This document shows, one piece after another, positions 57,233 through 64,000 of a stretch of 64,000 bases of DNA. Position 1 is the first letter of the stretch. Every line of letters begins with the position of its first letter. The translations under genes and the position numbers were made by a program. The stretch spans positions 1-64,000 of the forward strand of contig NZ_LGEG01000244.1 of assembly GCF_001280125.1 (NCBI RefSeq), read 5' to 3'. The notes below the pieces were generated by a model, which worked only from the letters and a program-made list of their open reading frames with translations, was not told the DNA's origin and made no database searches. The DNA is from Streptomyces sp. NRRL F-6492 (GTDB lineage: Bacteria > Actinomycetota > Actinomycetes > Streptomycetales > Streptomycetaceae).

Positions 57233-58407
57233 CGGCGGGCCAGGTACGCCTGGAAGGCGCGGTGGAGCGCCTGGTTGGTCGTGCCCCGCATCGGTGTCTC
57301 CCACTCCCCCAGCGTTTCGACGACCCGGCCGCCCGTGCCGAGCTTCCAGCGGAGGAGGCCGTGGGCGCGGTCGTCCGGATCGAGGGTGGAGGGTACCCCG
57401 CGCAGGTCGTAGACGGCGGCGCCGAGGGCGTGGGCGTCGAGCAGCATGCGCCACTGGAGGGCGTTGGAGGGCCGGACCTCGCGGCGGTGGTCGGCGGAGG
57501 CGCCGGTCTGGTACCAGACGCGTCCGCCCACGGTGACCATGGTGTGCGCGGCGAGGACCTCCCCTTCGTGCCGGGCCAGGTACAGCTTCATCCGTCCCGG
57601 CTCCTCGGCGTTCAGGACGGCGTACTGGCGCTCGTAGTACGCGAGGGAACGTCCGAGCCGGAACCCGTCCCGCTCCTCCGTGATCCGGAGCAGCCGGTAG
57701 AACTCGGGCAGGTCGGCGGCGGATCCGACCGTGACCTCGACGCCGGCCTTCCGCGCCTTCCGCACGTTCCTCCGCCACTCCTGGTTGAGTCCGGACCACA
57801 GGTCGTCGGCGGTGCGGCCGGCCAGCGGGACCTGGAAGACGTGCCGGGGCTGGGCGTCGGCGCCGTCCTCGGAGTCGCCGCCGCAGCGCTGCCAGCCCCG
57901 GGCCCGGAGGCGTTCGGCGACGGCGGTCCCGAGCGGGTCGACCTCGTCGGCGAGGACGTCGGAGAGCCGCCGGCCGGTTCCGGTGGCGGCCTTGACGGTG
58001 GAGGCGTTCCACCGGCGGTGGGCGGGCGTGGGCCCGATGCGCACCGCGAAGGCCCCGGAGGCCCTCAAGTGCCCGAGGAGCGGCCCGAGCCAGCCGTCCA
58101 GATCGGGATCGGCCCAGTCGGCGACGGGCCCTTCGGGAAGGTAGGCGAAGTACTTCCGGGTCCCGGGGAAGGGCCGCAGGAGCACCAGCGCGGCCCCGGT
58201 CAGCCCGCCCCCCTCGGGCCCCCACCCCACCAACTGGTGGCTCCACCCCTCCTTCACCCGTGCCCACGCGGGCACTTGGAGGAAGCTGGGCCCGTCCCCT
58301 CCCCCGCGGGTCGCGAGGAACGCCCGGTAGGCCTCGGGGGTCACGGGGCCGAGCCGGAAGGGAGCGGGTCGTTCGACGGACGCGGCCGTCACGAGCAGCG
58401 CTGACAC
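57229..58407 (-). CDS. FemX-like lipid II peptidoglycan bridge aminoacyltransferase
   Basis: A 392-residue FemABX/GNAT-fold protein. The GTG at 58407 with RBS AGGAGG is preferred over longer starts. It has FLQVPAWARVKEGW, KYFAYLPEGPVADW, LNQEWRRNVRKARKAGVEVT and YDLRGVPSTLDPDDRAHGLL, all typical of Fem transferases. They add Gly (or another residue) to lipid II from aminoacyl-tRNA; Streptomyces use Gly bridges. It is coupled to murJ, so both act in lipid II maturation and export. Confidence 0.9.
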   Translation of the reverse strand: MSALLVTAASVERPAPFRLGPVTPEAYRAFLATRGGGDGPSFLQVPAWARVKEGWSHQLVGWGPEGGGLTGAALVLLRPFPGTRKYFAYLPEGPVADWADPDLDGWLGPLLGHLRASGAFAVRIGPTPAHRRWNASTVKAATGTGRRLSDVLADEVDPLGTAVAERLRARGWQRCGGDSEDGADAQPRHVFQVPLAGRTADDLWSGLNQEWRRNVRKARKAGVEVTVGSAADLPEFYRLLRITEERDGFRLGRSLAYYERQYAVLNAEEPGRMKLYLARHEGEVLAAHTMVTVGGRVWYQTGASADHRREVRPSNALQWRMLLDAHALGAAVYDLRGVPSTLDPDDRAHGLLRWKLGTGGRVVETLGEWETPMRGTTNQALHRAFQAYLARR

Positions 58408-58613
58408 AACGAGGGCCTCCTGGTTCCGCCCCTCGGTGGTGGGGCGCACAGCAGGCTCACAGCCGAATGCGACCGGGCCGCGCGGCGTGTGTGACCGGAC
58501 GATGACCGTTGCGTCGCAGCCCATGTCACACGGATGTTCGGAAACCTCCGCCGCGTTCCGACCGTCCTACAGTGCGGAACGACCCACCCTTTCCCACCCG
58601 CGGAGGCCTTTCC

Positions 58614-59774
58614 GTGCTGCCGATACGCACATCCCGTCCCACCCTCGCGGCCGTAGCGCTGGCCGTCTCGCTCACGGCCTGCTCGGCCCAGGCGGCGGAC
58701 AAGAACCCGGCGGAACGGTCCGCGGCGCCACCGGCGAAGGTGGCGGTCGCGGACAGGACGGCGGGCAAGCCGGTGACGGTGACGGCCGCGAACGGCAAGC
58801 TGACCGCGGTGCGGATCACGGACGCGGAGGGCGGGGTCCTCACCGGCCGCGCGGACGCGAAGGGCACGCGCTGGACGTCGGACCGCAAGGCGGCCCCGGG
58901 CACCTCGTACACGGCGGAGATCACGGCCGCCGGCGCCGACGGCAAGGAGACGACCACCCGCTCGTCCTTCTCCACCCCGGACGCCGAGAAGGTCAACAAG
59001 CTGACCCTGGCGCCGGGCAAGAACACCACCGTGGGCATCGCCCACCCCCTCTCGATCGTCTTCGACCTCCCGGTGACGAAAAAGGCGGACGTCGAGAAGC
59101 AGCTCAAGGTCACGACCTCGAACGCCACCGAGGGCTCCTGGGGCTGGGTCAAGGACTGGTCGGGCCGCGACCGGGCGGACTGGCGGCCGAAGGAGTACTG
59201 GAAGCCCGGCACGAAGGTCACCCTCAAGGCCGACCTCAACGGCACGGACTCGGGCGGCGGCTGGTTCGTACGGGACTACGCCACGGGCTTCACGGTCGGT
59301 GACGCGCAGGTGGTGAAGGTGGACCTGGACAGCCACAGGCTCACCGTCCAGCGGAACGGCGGCACCGTCCGCACGATCCCGGTCTCCGGCGGCACGCCCG
59401 GCGGCGACAAGCGCTCCTGGCGGGGCACGGCCGTCCTGATGGCGAAGGAGGGCACCATCAACATGAACTCGGAGACCGTCGGCCTCGGCGACGCCTACGA
59501 CAAGATGGTCGACTACTCGATGCGCCTGACCTGGTCGGGCATGTACGCCCACGCGGCCCCGTGGAACGCGCGGTACTTCGGCAACGCCAACCACAGCTCG
59601 GGCTGCATCGGCATGAGCGACGAGAACGCGGCCGCCCTCTACGCCCTGGTGAAGCCGGGCGACCCCTTCGAGATCAAGGGCGCCGACACCAAGGGCACGG
59701 TGGCCGAGGGCAACGGCTACGGCGCGTGGAACGTGAGCTGGGCCGACTGGAAGGCGAAGAGCGCGCTGAACTGA
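58614..59774 (+). CDS. L,D-transpeptidase (YkuD) with Ig-like domains
   Basis: A 386-residue lipoprotein-like enzyme. The GTG at 58614 follows GGAGG. A signal with lipobox SLTACS (Cys near 23) is present. Two Ig-like domains (about 50-230) precede the YkuD catalytic domain with YAHAAPWNARYFGNANHSSG and the nucleophile Cys331 in SSGCIGM. The usual SHGC motif is SSGC here, as in many actinobacterial Ldts. It makes 3-3 cross-links in peptidoglycan, inferred from the family. Confidence 0.92.
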   Translation: MLPIRTSRPTLAAVALAVSLTACSAQAADKNPAERSAAPPAKVAVADRTAGKPVTVTAANGKLTAVRITDAEGGVLTGRADAKGTRWTSDRKAAPGTSYTAEITAAGADGKETTTRSSFSTPDAEKVNKLTLAPGKNTTVGIAHPLSIVFDLPVTKKADVEKQLKVTTSNATEGSWGWVKDWSGRDRADWRPKEYWKPGTKVTLKADLNGTDSGGGWFVRDYATGFTVGDAQVVKVDLDSHRLTVQRNGGTVRTIPVSGGTPGGDKRSWRGTAVLMAKEGTINMNSETVGLGDAYDKMVDYSMRLTWSGMYAHAAPWNARYFGNANHSSGCIGMSDENAAALYALVKPGDPFEIKGADTKGTVAEGNGYGAWNVSWADWKAKSALN

Positions 59775-59902
59775 GCGCGGGGCCCGGGTCTCAACTCACC
59801 CACTCCCACGGGTGGTTTAAACGATTCGCACCTCCGGCCCGCGATCTCCTGACTACGCTCGGCGACAAGAACGCCGCGCGTCGCAGGCCGGAGGTGCTGA
59901 CC

Positions 59903-60727
59903 ATGGTCAACATTCAGGAACTCGATCCCAGCGCTTCCCCGCTGGACTACTACGGCTGGGAACTCCGCCGTCGGCGTGAGGCGCACCGGCTCACGCAACA
60001 GCAGCTCGGGGACGTCATCTTCTGCACGGGCTCCCTCGTCTGTCAGGTCGAAACGGCGAGGAAGCTGCCCACCCGCGAGTTCTCGGAGCGGGTGGACGCG
60101 GCGCTCGGTACGGACGGGGCGTTCTCCCGGCTGGTCGGCCTGGTGCTGCGCAGCCGGCTGCCGACGTGGTTCCAGCCGTACGCGGACCTGGAGGCGCGTG
60201 CCACGTACATCTCCGTCTTCCAGGCACAGGTCGTGTACGGCCTGTTGCAGACGCCGGAGTACGCGCGGGCGCTGCTGGCCGTCGACTACCCGGACAAGGT
60301 CGAGGAGATGGTGGCGGCCCGGCTCGAACGCCAGCGCGTCCTGGAGCGCAACGAGCCGCCGGCCCTGTGGGTCGTGCTGAGCGAGGCCGTGCTGTTGCAG
60401 GAGGTGGGCGATCGCAAGGTCATGCGCGAACAACTGGCCCACCTGTTGACCTTCCGCGACAACCCGTGGGTGCACATCCAGGTGCTCCCGTTCTCCGCCG
60501 GTGAACACACGGCGCTCATGGGCTCGTTCAATCTGCTCAGGTTCGAGGACGACCCCGACATCTTCTACACCGAGAGTTATGACCAGGGGCACATGACGGC
60601 CAATCCTTCCGTGATCAAGGATCGCTCCGTCGGCTACGCTCGGCTGCAAGCCACGGCCCTCTCTGTCGAGGATTCGGCGGCGCTGATCACCCGTGTGATG
60701 GAGGAACGCTATGGAGACCCGTCCTGA
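59903..60727 (+). CDS. XRE family regulator with DUF5753
   Basis: A 274-residue protein. An N-terminal HTH (YYGWELRRRREAHRLTQQQL, then GDVIFCTGSLVCQVETARKL) is followed by a DUF5753 domain (LVLRSRLPTWFQPYADLEAR, FQAQVVYGLLQTPEYARALL). This BldB/WhiJ-like pair is usual in Streptomyces and linked to development. It overlaps the DUF397 gene by 17 bp. Confidence 0.93.
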   Translation: MVNIQELDPSASPLDYYGWELRRRREAHRLTQQQLGDVIFCTGSLVCQVETARKLPTREFSERVDAALGTDGAFSRLVGLVLRSRLPTWFQPYADLEARATYISVFQAQVVYGLLQTPEYARALLAVDYPDKVEEMVAARLERQRVLERNEPPALWVVLSEAVLLQEVGDRKVMREQLAHLLTFRDNPWVHIQVLPFSAGEHTALMGSFNLLRFEDDPDIFYTESYDQGHMTANPSVIKDRSVGYARLQATALSVEDSAALITRVMEERYGDPS

Positions 60728-60905
60728 CCTGACCGGAGCGCGGTGGCGGAAGTCGTCGTACAGCGGCACCAATGGCGGTGATTGCGTCGAGGTCGCCGAC
60801 GGCTTCCCCGGCGCCGTCCCGGTCCGCGACAGCAAGAACCCCTCCGGTCCGGCCCTGGTCGTCGGCCCCGGGGCGTGGCAGGCGTTCGTGGACGGGCTGC
60901 GCTAG
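60711..60905 (+). CDS. DUF397 small protein
   Basis: A 64-residue protein with the DUF397 pattern GARWRKSSYSGTNGGDCVEV, PVRDSKNPSGPALVVGPGAW. It is coupled to the XRE gene by a 17-bp overlap and is its expected partner (WhiJ/AbaA-type pairs). It probably modulates the regulator. Convergent and overlapping by 4 bp with the pirin stop. Confidence 0.92.
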   Translation: METRPDLTGARWRKSSYSGTNGGDCVEVADGFPGAVPVRDSKNPSGPALVVGPGAWQAFVDGLR

Positions 60906-61558
60906 AGCGCGCGCCGCATCTCCCACACCAGTACCTCCGCGTCGCCGGTCGCGAGCAGGGCGAGGCCCTTCTCGTCGGTGGCGCGGGCCGCGTCGCCGGG
61001 GGTGAGGTCCTCGGTGCCGACGCGGACCGTGCCGCGTGCCACGTGCACGTACACGAAGTCGCCGTCCGGGAGCGATACCTGCGCGTTCTTCTCCAGGCGG
61101 TGGACGCGCAGGGTCGCGCCCGGGACCTCGTGCACGAGGTCCCCTCCGGTGCCGCGCACCACCTCGTACGACGGCTCCCCGCCGAACGACGGCGGGGCGA
61201 GCCACATCTGTACGAAGACCAGCGGGGCGTCGGCGTCGTTGCGTTCGACGTGCCGGACGCCCGCCGCCGCGCCGAGGTGCTGGAGGTCGCCGGCGCGGAC
61301 GACCGTCGCGCGGCCCGTCGAGTCGCGGTGGGTGAGTTCGCCCGCCACGACCCAGGTGACGATCTCGGTGTGGCTGTGCGGGTGCTCGTCGAACCCGGCC
61401 CCCGGCGCGAGCCGCTCCTCGTTGCAGGCGACCAGCGATCCGAAGCGGAGGTTGTCGGGGTCGTAGTGCGGGCCGAAGGAGAAGGCGTGCCGGGTCTCGA
61501 TGCCGGCCGCCGGGTCGCCCCCGGGGTACCGCTCGCCCGCGCGCTGGATGCGTATCAC
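60902..61558 (-). CDS. Pirin family protein
   Basis: A 218-residue cupin. Metal-binding residues are visible in HPHSHTEIVTWVVAGELTHRD (His/His/Glu-type) and a second cupin half RLEKNAQVSLPDGDFVYVHV. The start is the GTG at 61558 (VIRIQRAGERYPGGDPAAG). Pirins may act as quercetinases or redox-sensing co-regulators; no substrate can be inferred. Confidence 0.9.
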   Translation of the reverse strand: MIRIQRAGERYPGGDPAAGIETRHAFSFGPHYDPDNLRFGSLVACNEERLAPGAGFDEHPHSHTEIVTWVVAGELTHRDSTGRATVVRAGDLQHLGAAAGVRHVERNDADAPLVFVQMWLAPPSFGGEPSYEVVRGTGGDLVHEVPGATLRVHRLEKNAQVSLPDGDFVYVHVARGTVRVGTEDLTPGDAARATDEKGLALLATGDAEVLVWEMRRAL

Positions 61559-61651
61559 GTGCCCCACCGTAGCCACCCCGCCCCGCCCCCGCCGGAGGCG
61601 ATCCCGCCCCGGCCCCGCACGTCGGCGTCCGGATAAGGCAGTCTTGTCCCC

Positions 61652-62833
61652 GTGCCTGAACCCGTGAACGCCTCCCATCCGCACTCCGCGACCCTGAAGC
61701 GCCTCGAACAGTCCTCCGGGCGGCTCGCCGCCGGCGCCATCGCGCGCATGGACGAGACGCTGCCGTGGTACCGCGCGATGCCGCCCGAGAACCGGTCGTG
61801 GATCGGCCTGGTCGCCCAGGCCGGCATCGCCGCGTTCACGGAGTGGTTCCGGCACCCGGAGACCCCGCAGGCGATCTCGACGGACGTCTTCGGCACCGCG
61901 CCCCGCGAGCTGACCCGGGCGATCACCCTGCGCCAGACCGTGGAGATGGTCCGGACGACCATCGAGGTGATGGAGTCGGCGATCGAGGAGGTCGCCGCCC
62001 CGGGCGACGAGTCGGTGCTCCGCGAGGCGCTCCTCGTCTACGCCCGGGAGATCGCCTTCGCGACGGCCCAGGTGTACGCGCAGGCGGCCGAGGCCCGGGG
62101 CGCCTGGGACGCGCGCCTGGAGTCACTCGTGGTGAACGCCGTGCTGTCCGGCGAGGCCGACGAGGGCGCGGTGTCGCGGGCCGCCGCGCTGGGCTGGAAC
62201 TCCCCGGACCACGTGTGCGTGCTGCTCGGCACGGCCCCGGACGGGGACAGCGAGCTGACGGTGGAGGCGATCCGCCGGGCCGCCCGGCACGCCAAGCTCC
62301 AGGTCCTCACCGGGGTCCTCGGGAACCGGCTCGTCGTGATCGCGGGCGGCAACGACAACCCGCTCGCGGTGGCGAAGGCCCTGATCGGGCCGTACGCGCA
62401 GGGTCCGGTGGTGGCCGGTCCGGTCGTCCCCGACCTCCTCGCGGCGACCCGTTCCGCGCAGGCCGCAGCGGCCGGCCTCAAGGCCTGCTCGGCCTGGCAG
62501 GACGCCCCGCGCCCGGTCCTCGCGGACGATCTCCTGCCGGAGCGCGCCATCGCGTCCGACCCTTCGGCGCGCGAGCAGTTGGTGGAGGAGATCTACAGAC
62601 CACTGGAGGAAGCGGGGTCGGCGCTTCTGGAAACTCTCAGTGTGTACCTGGAGCAGGCGAGCAGCCTGGAAGGCGCGGCGCGGATGCTCTTCGTCCACCC
62701 GAACACCGTGCGCTACCGGCTTCGACGTGTGACCGACGTCACCGGCTGGTCACCCTCCGACGTCCGTTCCGCCTTCACCCTGCGGATCGCGCTCATCCTG
62801 GGACGCTTGGCCGACGGGGATACGCAGTCCTAG
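61652..62833 (+). CDS. fasR: FasR, PucR-family activator of fatty acid synthesis genes
   Basis: A 393-residue regulator. The C-terminal HTH is LEGAARMLFVHPNTVRYRLR then RVTDVTGWSPSDVRSAFTLR, typical of PucR/CdaR proteins. The N-terminal region (LKRLEQSSGRLAAGAIARMD) is the GGDEF-like/PucR sensory part. Position directly before fabD matches FasR (SCO2386), which activates the fabD-fabH-acpP-fabF operon in Streptomyces. The start GTG at 61652 precedes a second in-frame GTG at 61664. Confidence 0.92.
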   Translation: MPEPVNASHPHSATLKRLEQSSGRLAAGAIARMDETLPWYRAMPPENRSWIGLVAQAGIAAFTEWFRHPETPQAISTDVFGTAPRELTRAITLRQTVEMVRTTIEVMESAIEEVAAPGDESVLREALLVYAREIAFATAQVYAQAAEARGAWDARLESLVVNAVLSGEADEGAVSRAAALGWNSPDHVCVLLGTAPDGDSELTVEAIRRAARHAKLQVLTGVLGNRLVVIAGGNDNPLAVAKALIGPYAQGPVVAGPVVPDLLAATRSAQAAAAGLKACSAWQDAPRPVLADDLLPERAIASDPSAREQLVEEIYRPLEEAGSALLETLSVYLEQASSLEGAARMLFVHPNTVRYRLRRVTDVTGWSPSDVRSAFTLRIALILGRLADGDTQS

Positions 62834-62916
62834 ACTTTTGTCGAACACCAACAATTCCCCCGACGGTTCTTCGTCCTTGTCCCCACGGGCGCTCGGAGCC
62901 GTCCCCAAGAGAGAGT

Positions 62917-63843
62917 GTGAGGGTGCTCGTACTCGTCGCTCCCGGCCAAGGCGCCCAGACGCCCGGCTTCCTGACCCCCTGGCTCGAACTCCCCGGCGCC
63001 GCCGACCGCGTGGCGGCCTGGTCCGACGCCATCGGGCTCGACCTCGCCCACTACGGCACGAAGGCGGACGCGGACGAGATCCGTGACACCGCCGTGGCAC
63101 AGCCCCTGCTCGTCGCCGCCGGCCTGCTCTCCGCGGCCGCGCTCGGCGACGACCTGGCGCCCGGCGTGGTCGCCGGTCACAGCGTCGGCGAGTTCACCGC
63201 GGCCGCCTTCGCGGGCGTGCTCGACGACACGGCGGCGCTGCGTCTCGTGCGGACCCGCGGACTCGCGATGGCGGAGGCCGCCGCGATCACGGCGACCGGC
63301 ATGTCGGCGCTGCTCGGCGGTGACCCCGAGGTGACCGTCCCGCACCTGGAGAAGCTCGGCCTGACGGCCGCGAACGTGAACGGCGCGGGCCAGATCGTGG
63401 CCGCCGGCACCCTGGAGCAGCTGGCCGCCCTGGAGGCGGACAAGCCCGAGGGCGTCCGCCGCGTCGTGGCGCTCAAGGTCGCCGGCGCCTTCCACACGCA
63501 CCACATGGCCCCGGCGGTGACGAAGCTGGAGGAGGCGGCGGCCCTGCTGTCGCCGGCCGCTCCGACCACCCGTTACGTCTCCAACAAGGACGGCCAGGTC
63601 GTCATGGACGGCGCCGAGGTCGTGTCCCGTCTGGTCGGCCAGGTGGCGAACCCGGTCCGCTGGGACCTGTGCATGGAGACCTTCCACGACCTGGGGGCGA
63701 CGGCGCTGATCGAGGTGTGCCCCGGTGGCACCCTGACCGGCATCGCCAAGCGGGCCCTCCCCGGCGTGTCCACGATCGCCCTGAAGACTCCCGACGACCT
63801 CGACGCGGCCCGTACGCTCGTCGCCGAGCACGCGGCCGTCTGA
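62917..63843 (+). CDS. fabD: Malonyl-CoA:ACP transacylase
   Basis: A 308-residue enzyme that loads malonyl groups on ACP. The GTG at 62917 gives the family start VRVLVLVAPGQGAQTPGFLT. GQGAQ is at 10-14, nucleophile Ser89 in GHSVGEF, and catalytic His193 in FHTHHM. Length and motif order are normal. It is the first gene of the fab operon after fasR and 18 bp upstream of fabH. Confidence 0.95.
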   Translation: MRVLVLVAPGQGAQTPGFLTPWLELPGAADRVAAWSDAIGLDLAHYGTKADADEIRDTAVAQPLLVAAGLLSAAALGDDLAPGVVAGHSVGEFTAAAFAGVLDDTAALRLVRTRGLAMAEAAAITATGMSALLGGDPEVTVPHLEKLGLTAANVNGAGQIVAAGTLEQLAALEADKPEGVRRVVALKVAGAFHTHHMAPAVTKLEEAAALLSPAAPTTRYVSNKDGQVVMDGAEVVSRLVGQVANPVRWDLCMETFHDLGATALIEVCPGGTLTGIAKRALPGVSTIALKTPDDLDAARTLVAEHAAV

Positions 63844-63861
63844 CTAGGAGTGTCGAGAAGC

Positions 63862-64000
63862 ATGTCGAAGATCAAGCCCAGCAAGGGCGCCCCGTACGCG
63901 CGGATCCTCGGCGTGGGCGGTTACCGCCCCACCCGGGTCGTGCCGAACGAGGTGATCCTCGAGACGATCGACTCGTCCGACGAGTGGATCCGCTCGCGCT
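63862..64000 (+). CDS. fabH: Beta-ketoacyl-ACP synthase III, 5' part, cut by the window end
   Basis: Partial gene: 46 residues from the ATG at 63862 (MSKIKPSKGAPYARILGVGG followed by YRPTRVVPNEVILETIDSSD and EWIRSR). This is the FabH N-terminus, including the strongly conserved DEWIxxR. It initiates fatty-acid synthesis by condensing a primer acyl-CoA with malonyl-ACP. The catalytic Cys lies beyond the window. Confidence 0.93.
   Translation, partial: MSKIKPSKGAPYARILGVGGYRPTRVVPNEVILETIDSSDEWIRSR

Noticed and set aside
1..64000. CRISPR array, rRNA, or biosynthetic gene cluster
   Set aside because: No regular repeat-spacer array, rRNA sequence, or PKS/NRPS-type gene was seen anywhere in the window; the fab genes are primary metabolism.

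Overview
The window is chromosomal DNA from a Streptomyces or close relative. It has very high G+C, many GTG starts, likely leaderless genes and ATGA/GTGA-coupled operons. It carries Streptomyces marker blocks: the fasR-fabD-fabH start of the fatty-acid synthase operon, an E1-only pyruvate dehydrogenase (aceE), femX-murJ and an XRE/DUF397 pair. No rRNA, CRISPR array or biosynthetic cluster is visible.

Layout. (1) 1-7.5 kb: ordinary chromosome with a secreted HNH nuclease, DoxX, a DedA-like protein, a GntR regulator, a metallo-hydrolase, a lamin-tail protein and a DUF4231 protein. (2) 7.5-23.6 kb: a complete actinomycete integrative and conjugative element (AICE, pSAM2 type) in a tRNA-Val(TAC) gene, bounded by a 43-bp direct repeat. 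It has integrase, excisionase, a rolling-circle Rep, an FtsK-like DNA translocase (Tra), spread proteins, a KorSA-like GntR repressor with its operators, and a Pif-like NUDIX protein. Its cargo is a lower-G+C cassette (about 11.6-15.05 kb) with a TIR protein, an ATPase-TIR fusion and a small helical protein. This is the best candidate for an undescribed anti-phage or anti-plasmid system. Two orphan immunity-like genes are also in the element. (3) 23.8-26.3 kb: a DUF4097 lipoprotein, a coiled-coil protein and a zinc-ribbon protein. (4) 26.3-35.3 kb: a Ter stress cluster, with a nucleotide-like metabolite module (HpcH lyase, a fused double PRTase/StiP protein, HAD phosphatase) beside TerD, TerA and a TerC-like DUF475 membrane protein. 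(5) 35.4-42.8 kb: peroxiredoxin, DUF3052, aceE, a protease-inhibitor-like protein, and an MFS exporter divergent from a TetR regulator. (6) 43-50 kb: two DUF1023 hydrolases flanking a two-component system, a DUF4429 protein and an acyltransferase. (7) 50-64 kb: a MerR/aldo-keto reductase pair, a serine hydrolase, an AfsQ1/CseB-like three-gene signalling operon, murJ-femX, an L,D-transpeptidase, XRE/DUF397, pirin and the start of the fatty-acid operon.

How the genes fit together. In the element, KorSA-like operators lie in front of both the regulator/NUDIX pair and the transfer operon. The translocase, Rep, the first TIR gene and a 28-residue peptide contain the rare TTA codon, which suggests bldA-dependent timing of transfer and replication. 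The TIR cassette rides as cargo between the accessory regulators and the transfer module. Outside the element, several blocks concern envelope and stress functions: Ter proteins, MurJ, FemX, L,D-transpeptidase and lipoprotein-linked kinases.

All calls rest on reading the sequence and recall of families. No database search was run.
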